DNA of 64,000 bases from NCBI GenBank assembly GCA_021818545.1, contig JAKATX010000004.1, positions 1-64,000 of the forward strand, written 5' to 3'. Shown piece after piece: positions 44,370 to 52,009 of the stretch (position 1 is the first letter of the stretch; the number at the start of each line of letters is the position of its first letter). The stretch is from Microcaldota archaeon. GTDB taxonomy: Archaea; Micrarchaeota; Micrarchaeia; Micrarchaeales; Micrarchaeaceae. Position numbers and translations under genes: made by a program. A model generated the notes under the pieces. That model was given only the letters and a program-made list of their open reading frames with translations, did no database searches and was not told where the DNA came from.

Positions 44370-44479
44370 TGCAGGGGGTGAGATTTGAACTCACGAAGGC
44401 GCTAAGCCACAGGATCTTAAGTCCTGCGCGATTTTCCGTGGCTTTACACTTCAGCCAGACCAGACTCTGCAACCCCTGC
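44370..44479 (-). tRNA. tRNA-Leu (TAA) with probable D-loop intron
   Basis: 110 nt. Acceptor GCAGGGG/CCCCTGC with A73; anticodon arm CAGGA-CTTAAGA-TCCTG; variable arm with GGC/GCC; T arm GTGAG-TTCAAAT-CTCAC. The D region is ~22-25 nt too long and contains the hairpin tggct-gaagtgtaa-agcca, suggesting a non-canonical intron after AGTCTGGT. The exact splice sites are unresolved, and the D stem keeps an A-C mismatch. It is the apparent integration target of the island. Confidence 0.85.
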
Positions 44480-44492
44480 TTAAACAAAATGT

Positions 44493-45227
44493 CTAGGCAT
44501 ACATCGAAGGCCCGGCTCCTTCGACGGCCCTCTTGTAGGTGTCGTGCGTTTCCCTATTCTTTTTCATCACTTCGCGCACCTTGGCCTCTATCTCCTTAGC
44601 CTCCTTCTCCAGCTCCGTCACGTCCACATTTAGCCCCATCAGCTTGTTTATCGCATTTATCACTATCTCAGCGTAAGCAGGGTCTATTATGTTCGGATCA
44701 GTTGGAACCAATATGCTTATATCCTGGGCATTATCCAGCACAGCCCTTGTCAACAATAGCGCGCTTACCCCGGTTGCAACCCCCTCGCCGACCGGTTTGA
44801 GGCCCGCGGCCTTGATATCCTTCTTCAACGATTCGTTTGACGCTATTGCAAAAGCTGTTCCGTCTGTGGTCTGTGATGGAATGCCGCCAACGGATATTAT
44901 CTTGCTTATACCATTGCCCTTCAGGAAGTCATACAGCTTGTTGCTCAATTCATAAGTAAGCTCAACAGGTATGGCAAACTCCGCAAACACCGTAAAAATT
45001 GCATGCTTGCTGGAATAATAAAGCCTCACAGGCGGCATTGGTCTGTCCTTGTGCACAGATATGAGCGGAGGGAATTCCGAGCTTTCTATATAACCTATAT
45101 ATTCGAACCCGAGCTTGTCTATCATGTAACTTATGGCCATGGGTCCGACAAGCCCTACTCCTGGAAAGCCCTCTATAAATGTGCTCCCTTTCATGTTTAC
45201 CTTTTGGAAAGCCTTTATCTCTATCAT
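44493..45227 (-). CDS. PAC2-family protein (proteasome assembly chaperone-like)
   Basis: 244 residues from ATG 45227 (MIEIKAFQKVNMKGSTFIEG); the ORF-track extension of 63 codons is A/T-rich leader. FPGVGLVGPMAISYMIDKLG and IISVGGIPSQ are typical of archaeal PAC2 proteins, relatives of proteasome assembly chaperones. A charged helical tail closes it. A TATA box lies 26-36 bases upstream. It may assist proteasome or other ring assembly. Confidence 0.88.
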   Translation of the reverse strand: MIEIKAFQKVNMKGSTFIEGFPGVGLVGPMAISYMIDKLGFEYIGYIESSEFPPLISVHKDRPMPPVRLYYSSKHAIFTVFAEFAIPVELTYELSNKLYDFLKGNGISKIISVGGIPSQTTDGTAFAIASNESLKKDIKAAGLKPVGEGVATGVSALLLTRAVLDNAQDISILVPTDPNIIDPAYAEIVINAINKLMGLNVDVTELEKEAKEIEAKVREVMKKNRETHDTYKRAVEGAGPSMYA

Positions 45228-45252
45228 TAAATCAGATTGATTTATTTTGAAA

Positions 45253-45263
45253 GATTTATAAAT
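45253..45263 (-). promoter_or_regulatory. TATA box of the PAC2 gene
   Basis: atttataaatc (minus strand) is placed 26-36 bases upstream of ATG 45227, so transcription should start near the start codon. Confidence 0.55.
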
Positions 45264-45398
45264 GTAGGCGAAATAAGAAAGCAGACTGCTCAAATAGTCA
45301 AACTCACAAAAACACAAAATTGCATCAAAATTAAGCTGATTTTGCTTCGTGTCATGCCATATAACAGATATTCGTTTATGACGGCATGTCGACGATAA

Positions 45399-45408
45399 GT
45401 ATTTAAAG
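45399..45408 (+). promoter_or_regulatory. TATA box of the 74-aa gene
   Basis: gtatttaaag lies 33-42 bases before ATG 45441, leaving room for the GGTG ribosome site. Confidence 0.5.
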
Positions 45409-45440
45409 ATATCCATAAATATATAGAGTAAGGTGAATTT

Positions 45441-45665
45441 ATGGCTGAACGAATTGGAAGCGAAAAGCTGTCGAGAGAAGACGGATATCTGTACTTCCTT
45501 GGGAAGGACGGGTATGTCTGGCGCACGCCGATGAAGACCAACCCGAGAGGAAAGAAGGCCAAGATGGGTTCTGAGAAAATAGAGCGCAAGGAAGGATACC
45601 TATACTTCATAGACAAAGGCGGATACGTCGCTAGGGCAAAGATGAACAGGAGGGGCAGGAAGTAA
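45441..45665 (+). CDS. 74-aa basic protein of two tandem repeats
   Basis: The protein is a direct duplication of about 33 residues: IGSEKLSREDGYLYFLGKDG, then a second unit MGSEKIERKEGYLYFIDKGG, both going on to YV and a basic tail (KTNPRGKK; MNRRGRK). The G-Y-L-Y-F and G-Y-V positions suggest small beta hairpins. GGTG-AATTT-ATG and a TATA box support expression. I recall similar short proteins in other DPANN archaea but no function. Strong positive charge suggests nucleic acid binding. Confidence 0.75.
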   Translation: MAERIGSEKLSREDGYLYFLGKDGYVWRTPMKTNPRGKKAKMGSEKIERKEGYLYFIDKGGYVARAKMNRRGRK

Positions 45666-45841
45666 AACTGTCTGCGTTATTTTTTTTCTTTTCCTTTTTA
45701 ATTACCATTTATTTCTAATTCTTTTTTCATGTCTTGGCGCGGTAGCCTTTGCGCTATGCAAATAATGCAAAATCTACTATCTGCTGGTCTGCCAAGTTGG
45801 AAAGAGATTTAAAACAGCACATCAATAACTATACCGATTAA

Positions 45842-46573
45842 ATGGCCGAAGAAATTAATTTCCTTGACCTGGCCGCCCTATCAAAAATTGGTCCAGATAC
45901 GGTAGTGGAGAGATATGGCAGCCTAATAAATTCATCATTCTTTGATGCATCAAACATACTGGGCACCCTAAAGCTTAAGGGCCTTATAGACTTCTCTACG
46001 ATATTTGCAGGTCAGAACGCAATCAAAGTGACTGATTCGGGCAAACAACTGCTTGTCGATGCCGCTGCAAAGGCATCTTCAAGCTTCGATGAATTGGATT
46101 TTGCCATAATAACCCAGTTATCTTCCAGCAAGCGCACGCTTTCTGAGCTTACAAAGACGGTTAATCTAAGGCCTACGGATCTGGCTTTGCATGTGTATAA
46201 ACTCGTGCAGCAGCAGTATCTTTCATATACAATACGCAACGGCAACTTAGACCTGACATTGACGGAGAAGGGCTTCCTGCAGGCGAAGGCTGGCATGCCA
46301 AATTCGCAACCATCCCAGGAACAGGGGGCAACTGCGGCACAGGGCCCTAACGCGGCAAAAGTAGATGCACAACCACAAAATGCATCACAAGCCGCTCTTC
46401 AGGGGGATTCAGCAGCAATGCCAGAAGCTGAGGCGGTTGCACAGGATACGTCATCATTCAAGCCCAAGAAGCGCAGGTCCAAGATGGTCGCTGTTGTCGC
46501 AGTTGTTATAATACTCATAATAGCTCTGCTTGCGCTTAGGCAATTGGGCCTTCTCGCAACTGTCGGTTTATGA
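45842..46573 (+). CDS. tail-anchored protein with two winged-helix domains
   Basis: 243 residues. Two consecutive wHTH-like units (~1-75 with SLINSSFFDASNILGTLKLK; ~85-155 with LSELTKTVNLRPTDLALHVY). A Gln/Ala-rich flexible linker, a basic patch (KPKKRRSK) and a C-terminal membrane helix (MVAVVAVVIILIIALLALRQ) follow. It would be held at the membrane with DNA-binding domains inside, as a membrane-bound regulator. Targets unknown. Confidence 0.7.
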   Translation: MAEEINFLDLAALSKIGPDTVVERYGSLINSSFFDASNILGTLKLKGLIDFSTIFAGQNAIKVTDSGKQLLVDAAAKASSSFDELDFAIITQLSSSKRTLSELTKTVNLRPTDLALHVYKLVQQQYLSYTIRNGNLDLTLTEKGFLQAKAGMPNSQPSQEQGATAAQGPNAAKVDAQPQNASQAALQGDSAAMPEAEAVAQDTSSFKPKKRRSKMVAVVAVVIILIIALLALRQLGLLATVGL

Positions 46574-46675
46574 GTTCCTCGTGTAAGACCATTCAGACGT
46601 GCAATCCAGAGAAAGCTATTAATAGCTTTTTTATATTAATATCTAACGTCTTATGCTTAACGCATAGTGATATCC

Positions 46676-47092
46676 ATGACTACCGTTTACGATGTCAAGG
46701 CATCCGATCTAGTGAATGCGGCAGCTTCAAAGCTGAAGGATATGATAAAGAAGCCGGAATATCTGAATTACGTCAAGTCCGGTGCGGACAAGGAGCGACC
46801 TCCGGTGGATCCAAACTTCTGGTACATAAGGAATGCGTCCATATTGAGGCAAATATACCTTAATGGTCCAATCGGGATATCCAAGCTCAGGACCCGGTAT
46901 GGGGGCAGAAGGGAGCACGTAATACATGCTCATCACCACAGGAAAGCAGGAGGCAGCATAATATCGGATTCGTTCAAGGGCCTTGAGGAAATAAAGTTCA
47001 TAAAGAAGACAAATGAGGGGCGCGTCATAACTCCTGCAGGCAAGTCGTTTCTGGACAAGGTAAGTACAGAAATAGCAAAGGGAAAGGCCTGA
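46676..47092 (+). CDS. rps19e: ribosomal protein S19e
   Basis: 138 residues. MTTVYDVKASDLVNAAASKL, WYIRNASILRQIYLNGPIG, YGGRREHVIHAHHHRKAGGS. A small-subunit assembly protein. ATG 46676 is used rather than the ORF-track GTG. First gene of a conserved archaeal cluster (S19e-PDCD5-L39e-L31e-aIF6-LX-prefoldin-FtsY). Confidence 0.95.
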   Translation: MTTVYDVKASDLVNAAASKLKDMIKKPEYLNYVKSGADKERPPVDPNFWYIRNASILRQIYLNGPIGISKLRTRYGGRREHVIHAHHHRKAGGSIISDSFKGLEEIKFIKKTNEGRVITPAGKSFLDKVSTEIAKGKA

Positions 47093-47107
47093 AGTAAAGT
47101 GTTTAAA

Positions 47108-47422
47108 ATGCAGTATGAGGAACCGGCGGATCAGGAGGAACAAAAAAGGCTCAGGAAACAGCTTTCAAATGCTATCCGTCAGGCACAGGTAGAACAGCAG
47201 AAGAAGGAGTTTGTCAGGCAGCTTCTAGATGCTAAGGCCTATGAGAGGCTTAGCAACATAAAAGCAGCAAATTTCGAGCTTTATGCGCAGCTGGTTGACC
47301 TCATAATATCATTGGCGCAGAGCAACAGGATACAAGGCAAGATAACAGAAGCACAGTTTGTAGCGATATTGAATAAAGTTACATATAAGCGTGAACCGAC
47401 TATAGAGTTCAGACACAAGTGA
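47108..47422 (+). CDS. PDCD5-family DNA-binding protein
   Basis: 104 residues of charged three-helix bundle (RKQLSNAIRQAQVEQQKKEF, RIQGKITEAQFVAILNKV), the archaeal PDCD5/COG2118 family. Its place directly after S19e is conserved. ATG 47108 preferred to GTG 47099. Confidence 0.9.
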   Translation: MQYEEPADQEEQKRLRKQLSNAIRQAQVEQQKKEFVRQLLDAKAYERLSNIKAANFELYAQLVDLIISLAQSNRIQGKITEAQFVAILNKVTYKREPTIEFRHK

Positions 47423-47426
47423 TGTT

Positions 47427-47588
47427 ATGTCTAAAAAATCAATGGAAAAGAAAAGAAGGCTGGGCAAAAAACTGAAACAGGCAAGGCGCATACCTCTGCT
47501 AGTCTCATTGCGCACCCACAGGGGCATACAGCAGAACAGGTTCAACAGGAACTGGCGCAATCAGAAGCTTAGGATAAAGGTGGACTGA
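47427..47588 (+). CDS. rpl39e: ribosomal protein L39e
   Basis: 53 residues, too short for the ORF track: MSKKSMEKKRRLGKKLKQAR and RNWRNQKLRIKVD at the end. The Trp-containing RNW motif and high Arg/Lys content identify L39e, which lines the exit tunnel. It follows PDCD5 by 4 bases and precedes L31e by 5. Confidence 0.93.
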   Translation: MSKKSMEKKRRLGKKLKQARRIPLLVSLRTHRGIQQNRFNRNWRNQKLRIKVD

Positions 47589-47593
47589 TAGCT

Positions 47594-48010
47594 ATGGCGG
47601 CAACAAGGATACTCACGATAAACATAAGGAAATATTTGGTAGGCAAGCCGAGGACCAAGCGGCGAAGCAGCGCAGTAAGGTTCATAAGGGAGAGGATAGC
47701 CCATGCTACGAAGCTCAATCCAGTCGACGTCAACCTGACACCGGAATTGAACAATTCCATAGTGAAGCACTACTCTAGAGCGATGATACCGTTGAAGATC
47801 AACTTAAGCATAGACAATGGGAAGGTTCAGGCTTCATCATTCTCGGAGGCGAAGCCGCAGGCCAAGCCTGCTCAAGAGGCGAAAGAGGCGCCTGCAAAGA
47901 AGAAGGCAGACGCCAAGGAGAAGGAGCGGAAGCAGCCTGAACAGAGGCAGGCCGACCAGGCCAAGCAGGTTCCAGCAGATGCCAAGAAACCGGCAGATGC
48001 CAAGAAATAA
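47594..48010 (+). CDS. rpl31e: ribosomal protein L31e with long charged tail
   Basis: 138 residues. Residues 1-~82 are L31e (TKRRSSAVRFIRERIAHATK, NPVDVNLTPELNNSIV). About 55 extra residues of Ala/Lys/Glu/Gln repeats (AKEAPAKKKADAKEKERKQP, AKKPADAKK) follow; these are absent from most L31e and low in complexity. L31e sits at the tunnel exit, so the tail could reach SRP or nascent chains. Confidence 0.93.
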   Translation: MAATRILTINIRKYLVGKPRTKRRSSAVRFIRERIAHATKLNPVDVNLTPELNNSIVKHYSRAMIPLKINLSIDNGKVQASSFSEAKPQAKPAQEAKEAPAKKKADAKEKERKQPEQRQADQAKQVPADAKKPADAKK

Positions 48011-48027
48011 TCAATAAGTTGAGATTA

Positions 48028-48699
48028 ATGGCTGTTGCCAAATGTAAGGTGGGTGGCAGCGATTATGTCGGCGTTTTTGCAACTGCAACAGACAAACACA
48101 TATTCATAGGCAACGACATACAGGAACATACCAAGCAATTGATTGCAGATACCCTAGATGCAGAACCTGTGGGCATTTCCATATTCGACTCCAACATAAT
48201 AGGGCTCTTCGTACGTGCGAATTCAAACGGCATAATAATATCAAACATGATATCGGACGAGGAGCTGGCCTTATTCAAGGCGCAAAAGCCTGACATGAAG
48301 ATCTGCGTGCTTGACACAGGGATAAACGCTGCCGGAAATAACATAATAGCGAATGATAGGATAGCCATAGCCAATCCAGACTACACCAATGAAACAATAA
48401 AGCAGATAAGCGATACGTTGGGCGTGGAAGTGGTTAAGGCTTCGATAGGAGGCCTAAAGACGGTCGGTGCCAACAACATATTGACAAACAAAGGCATGTT
48501 AATAAACAACAGAAGCACGGACCAAGAGAAGGAGATGGTGGATAATCTGGTAGGTTTCGAATCTATACGTACAACAGCCAACACGGGATACGTTAATATA
48601 GGTCTTTCTGCAATAACTAACTCTAAAGGAGTGATAGTGGGCGACTCAACCACAGGGTTTGAGCTGGCCAGGATAATGGAAGCGCTTGATATCGAATAA
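48028..48699 (+). CDS. eif6: translation initiation factor aIF6
   Basis: 223 residues with five-fold pseudo-symmetric repeats (DYVGVFATATDKHIFIGNDI, TANTGYVNIGLSAITNSKGV). It binds the large subunit and prevents premature joining. ATG 48028 is chosen; the upstream TTG lacks support. Between L31e and LX, the standard neighbourhood. Confidence 0.95.
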   Translation: MAVAKCKVGGSDYVGVFATATDKHIFIGNDIQEHTKQLIADTLDAEPVGISIFDSNIIGLFVRANSNGIIISNMISDEELALFKAQKPDMKICVLDTGINAAGNNIIANDRIAIANPDYTNETIKQISDTLGVEVVKASIGGLKTVGANNILTNKGMLINNRSTDQEKEMVDNLVGFESIRTTANTGYVNIGLSAITNSKGVIVGDSTTGFELARIMEALDIE

Positions 48700-48707
48700 G
48701 TGATTTG

Positions 48708-48899
48708 ATGAGATTCTTAGTGAGCGGATACATAAAAAGAGGAGTAAATGGCAACTTCGCGTTGGACGTAGAAGCAAAGAACGAGAAGCATGCCGTCAGC
48801 ATCGCGCTGACGAAGCTAGGCGGCGCGCAAGGAGTTCCTAAGTCAATGATAATAATTGAAAGCACAAAGAAATCAGAAAAGAAGGAGCAGCAAAAATAG
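48708..48899 (+). CDS. rplX: ribosomal protein LX (L18a/L20a)
   Basis: 63 residues: MRFLVSGYIKRGVNGNFALD and ALTKLGGAQGVPKSMIIIES. Archaeal-type single-domain L18a homologue directly after aIF6. Confidence 0.9.
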   Translation: MRFLVSGYIKRGVNGNFALDVEAKNEKHAVSIALTKLGGAQGVPKSMIIIESTKKSEKKEQQK

Positions 48900-48924
48900 C
48901 TGCCAAAATAAAAAATGCAGATTT

Positions 48925-48939
48925 GCGGCTCAGAGCCGC
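48925..48939. terminator. hairpin between convergent LX and CDGSH genes
   Basis: gcggct-cag-agccgc, 6 bp with a 3-base loop, contains the CDGSH stop codon and lies 26 bases after the LX stop. Possible shared transcript end. Confidence 0.35.
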
Positions 48940-49100
48940 GTTTCTGCCTCATCAGCAGTGAAATTTACCTTGCCATGTGCGCCATCGCACTTCGGTTTGT
49001 GCTCTGAATGGCCGCATCTGCAAAAGGCTCCCTTCACCTTCCCATCTACTGAAACTACATTAGGGCCGTTCTTCATTGACTTTATTATTATTTCGGTCAT
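48930..49100 (-). CDS. small CDGSH iron-sulfur protein
   Basis: 56 residues, missing from the ORF track because of size: MTEIIIKSMKNGPNVVSVDG, then GAFCRCGHSEHKPKCDGAHG. The CxC...CDGxH set is the 3Cys-1His ligand pattern of CDGSH/mitoNEET-type 2Fe-2S domains. It probably acts in electron transfer or redox sensing. It stands alone on the minus strand within the translation cluster, convergent with LX. Confidence 0.85.
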   Translation of the reverse strand: MTEIIIKSMKNGPNVVSVDGKVKGAFCRCGHSEHKPKCDGAHGKVNFTADEAETRL

Positions 49101-49273
49101 ACTACCACCAATGCTATAAAATCCTAAGTTAAAATATAAAAATATATAGGTCGTCCTATAACAAATACATTACAAATTAAATGACTAAGTGCACAAGGGA
49201 TCGTAAATGGGCCGCTTTGTTTCGATAAATTTTTAGTTTCTTTCTGAGTTAGTTTACTGCGAGTGGGATTGTA

Positions 49274-49687
49274 ATGGAGCAAACTAAGAAATATGCAGTT
49301 TATTGGCAAGTTATCGATGGTACGGGCAATGTGGCTGATGAAACCGGTCTAAAGGAATTTGATGATGAGACCGCAGCCAATGCATACTTTGATTCGCAGC
49401 TAGCGTCATTCCCTTCCATACTTTCAGGCAAGGAGGTGGCGGAGCATACACGGTTCCTAATACTGGATGATAAGAGCTATGAGCCGGGGATGCTCGTTCA
49501 GGGAGATGACGTGAAAACCAGGCAGATAAACAAGCATAAGAAGTTGGCTTACAATTCCATATGGCGCAACCAAAAATCCCAATCAATTACAAATGGGGTA
49601 GACCTGTACGCATCCGGCATGGTGAGCAAGTTCTACCAGATAAAAGACAACAAGATGGTGGATGTTACTGAAAGCGTAAAGATGTGA
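49274..49687 (+). CDS. hypothetical protein, 137 aa
   Basis: Soluble alpha/beta protein without Cys or membrane helices (KYAVYWQVIDGTGNVADETG, DDETAANAYFDSQLASFPSI). Standing between LX and prefoldin alpha, it interrupts an otherwise conserved cluster. An A/T-rich region upstream gives it a separate promoter. No family recognised. Confidence 0.7.
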   Translation: MEQTKKYAVYWQVIDGTGNVADETGLKEFDDETAANAYFDSQLASFPSILSGKEVAEHTRFLILDDKSYEPGMLVQGDDVKTRQINKHKKLAYNSIWRNQKSQSITNGVDLYASGMVSKFYQIKDNKMVDVTESVKM

Positions 49688-49729
49688 AGGATTCTTATCT
49701 AAAATAGTTATAACTAATGTGTTGATATA

Positions 49730-50167
49730 ATGCCAAACGATGTACCAAAGCAGGGCAATGGGTCCCAACTTGAACAGACGGTAGAGGGATTGCAGTATCT
49801 GCACCAGCTTTATCAGAGCCAATACGTCATCCTAACACAGGAGATAAATGCAATGTTGGACAGCTTATCCAAGCTCAATAATGCCCAGAAGACGATTTCC
49901 GGGATAGACAAGGTAAGGAACAAGAATACCCTAATGCCGATAGGTGGCAACATATTCATCAACGCGTCAGTGGGCGATGCGTCAACTGTAATAATATCTG
50001 TTGGGGGAGGATACCTGATAGAGGATAGCGTAGACAACGCCAAACAGTTCGTAAGCAATCAGATACAGAAGCAGACTACGCAGATAAATGGCATGATGAA
50101 AAGCAAGCGGGAACTTGAAAATGCAGTGCTTGACATATCATACAAACTTGAACGGCTTGCGCAGTAG
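49730..50167 (+). CDS. pfdA: prefoldin subunit alpha
   Basis: 145 residues. Two long coiled-coil helices flank a beta-hairpin part with PIGGNIFINASVGDASTVII and VGGGYLIEDSVDNAKQFV, matching archaeal prefoldin alpha, the chaperone that hands unfolded proteins to the thermosome. Followed by ftsY after 10 bases, a standard arrangement. Confidence 0.92.
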   Translation: MPNDVPKQGNGSQLEQTVEGLQYLHQLYQSQYVILTQEINAMLDSLSKLNNAQKTISGIDKVRNKNTLMPIGGNIFINASVGDASTVIISVGGGYLIEDSVDNAKQFVSNQIQKQTTQINGMMKSKRELENAVLDISYKLERLAQ

Positions 50168-50177
50168 GTAAATAAGC

Positions 50178-51380
50178 ATGTTTGACGGACTCAAGAAGAA
50201 ACTCTCGGATGCGGTCAAGACGTTTGTAAAGAGCGAAGCTAATCCTGTCCCGGCACGGTCTGAGGAAAAACCGGAGGTTCCAGAGCAACAAAGCGCTCCA
50301 GGGCCAGAGAGACAAAGTGACATACAACAAGTCCAGGTTCATAATAACGAGGAGAATGCCAAAGAGATTGCCAGCAATCCATCCGAAGCGCCCAACGTGG
50401 GAGCACGCCAGGCTGAGCCAGATCCGCCGCGTGCGGAAAAGAAGGGAGTTCCAAAGCAGTCCGGTGAAGCGCTGGTCAAATTCTCACTTTCCACAAAGGT
50501 GAAAAAAGCATTCTCTGGATCTGTGAAGCTAAGTGAAAAGGAGACGGACGATTTCCTTGACAAGATACGCATATCAATGCTTCAGTCAGATGTGTCTTTG
50601 GAAGTCACCGAGGGCATAATGGCTGACATGAAATCTAGGCTTGCCGATTCTGCAATAGATTCAAAGAACATGACTGCTGCACTGCTTGGCATAGTAAGGA
50701 GCGCACTGGTTGATACACTGGCTAAGACAAAGGAGGGTGTAGACATATATGCGTACATAGATGACAAGATAAAAAGCAATGCCACCCCTGTCAGGATATT
50801 GTTCATAGGCTCAAATGGCACTGGAAAGACAACAACAATAAGCAAGATAGCGTATAGGCTAAAGTCAAGCGGTATAACGTGTGTCATGTCTGCCAGCGAT
50901 ACGTTCAGGGCAGCAGCAATAGAGCAGACCGAATATCATGCGAACAGGATAGGCGTACCTGTGATAAAGAGCAAATATGGGGCTGACCCTGCCAGTATAG
51001 CGTTTGACGCAATAGCATATGCAAAGTCGCGCGGCATTGCGGTTGTTCTGATAGACAGCGCTGGAAGGCAGGAGACCAATAAGAACCTGTTAAACGAGAT
51101 GCACAAGATAGTCAGGATTGCGCAACCAGACATAACCATATTCGTAGGAGAAAGTACGGCAGGCAGCGTGATAGCAGAACAAGTTAAGGATATGTCAAAG
51201 TCCGTAAAGATAGATGGCATAATACTGACAAAACTGGATTGCGACGCACGCGGCGGCAACGCCATATCAATATCAAGCGTGACCGGAATACCAATACTGT
51301 TTTTTGGGGTAGGGGAAGCGTACGACGCCCTTGTTCCGTATAGTCCGGACTTCATACTAAATTCTATAATGCCAAATTGA
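50178..51380 (+). CDS. ftsY: signal recognition particle receptor FtsY
   Basis: 400 residues. Acidic, Pro/Glu-rich N-terminal region (~1-95), then the four-helix N domain and GTPase: GSNGTGKTTTISKIAYRLKS, DTFRAAAIEQTEYHA, DSAGRQETNKNL and TKLDCDARGG. Docks SRP-ribosome complexes to the membrane. Confidence 0.97.
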   Translation: MFDGLKKKLSDAVKTFVKSEANPVPARSEEKPEVPEQQSAPGPERQSDIQQVQVHNNEENAKEIASNPSEAPNVGARQAEPDPPRAEKKGVPKQSGEALVKFSLSTKVKKAFSGSVKLSEKETDDFLDKIRISMLQSDVSLEVTEGIMADMKSRLADSAIDSKNMTAALLGIVRSALVDTLAKTKEGVDIYAYIDDKIKSNATPVRILFIGSNGTGKTTTISKIAYRLKSSGITCVMSASDTFRAAAIEQTEYHANRIGVPVIKSKYGADPASIAFDAIAYAKSRGIAVVLIDSAGRQETNKNLLNEMHKIVRIAQPDITIFVGESTAGSVIAEQVKDMSKSVKIDGIILTKLDCDARGGNAISISSVTGIPILFFGVGEAYDALVPYSPDFILNSIMPN

Positions 51381-51446
51381 TGGCTCCCACTGCCGCGTGA
51401 ATCAAAGTACCGCCATATTTTTAGTTCTTTATAACAAATTACAAGC

Positions 51447-51986
51447 ATGGCTTTGTACGAAAAGATAAAAGGCGGAGAATTCCAGAATATCGCAATAGTA
51501 ATCGCGGTTTTGATAGCAGTTGTCGTTATACTAGGAGTGAGTAGCTTACTCGCGCCATCGCCTGCAAGGGCCGGCGCTTTGGTTTCATCCAATCCATGCA
51601 TACCTACTGCAAACTTTACGTGTTCTAACTTGTCTTATGGCGCAGGCCAGCTCTCGTTCTTGTTCGGCCAGAACACCGGATCTACGTATTATGGTGACTG
51701 GATATTCGTTGCGTCGGCTAACAGGTCACTAAACAGCTCAAGTCTCCCGGCAGCGTTCTCCACCCAAAACGCGACTGCACTCGGGACGCTTAATCCAGGC
51801 CAAACAGTTACTGTAAAGTTTACCAACTTCGCTGCAGGTGGCATACCATCGAATCCTACTTCAGGCACAATGTTTGATGGCTATGTTTGGCTGGGCTATT
51901 GCACATCCGTCTGCAGTTATCCTACATACTTTGTCAATGCAGCTAAAATCCAGCTTGCTTCTGCGTCAGGCATCGCCAGCAGCTAA
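51447..51986 (+). CDS. single-pass exported protein, pilin-like
   Basis: 179 residues. A short cytoplasmic start (MALYEKIKGGEFQ) precedes a membrane helix (NIAIVIAVLIAVVVILGVSS), then an outside domain with Cys pairs and Asn sequons (CIPTANFTCSNLSYGAGQLS, GTMFDGYVWLGYCTSVCSYP). The order Cys...Cys-x-N-Leu-x-Tyr-Gly and the later PTSGTMFDGYVWLGY parallel the pilin heads at 23826 and 24409 (GTTFHGFIMLNY). It may be a divergent minor pilin without the SAMEYL motif. Confidence 0.65.
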   Translation: MALYEKIKGGEFQNIAIVIAVLIAVVVILGVSSLLAPSPARAGALVSSNPCIPTANFTCSNLSYGAGQLSFLFGQNTGSTYYGDWIFVASANRSLNSSSLPAAFSTQNATALGTLNPGQTVTVKFTNFAAGGIPSNPTSGTMFDGYVWLGYCTSVCSYPTYFVNAAKIQLASASGIASS

Positions 51987-52009
51987 ATCCACGCCAGCAT
52001 AAATAAGGT

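Noticed and set aside
48856-49119. 87-aa plus-strand ORF after LX
   Set aside because: It is the antisense shadow of the CDGSH iron-sulfur gene.
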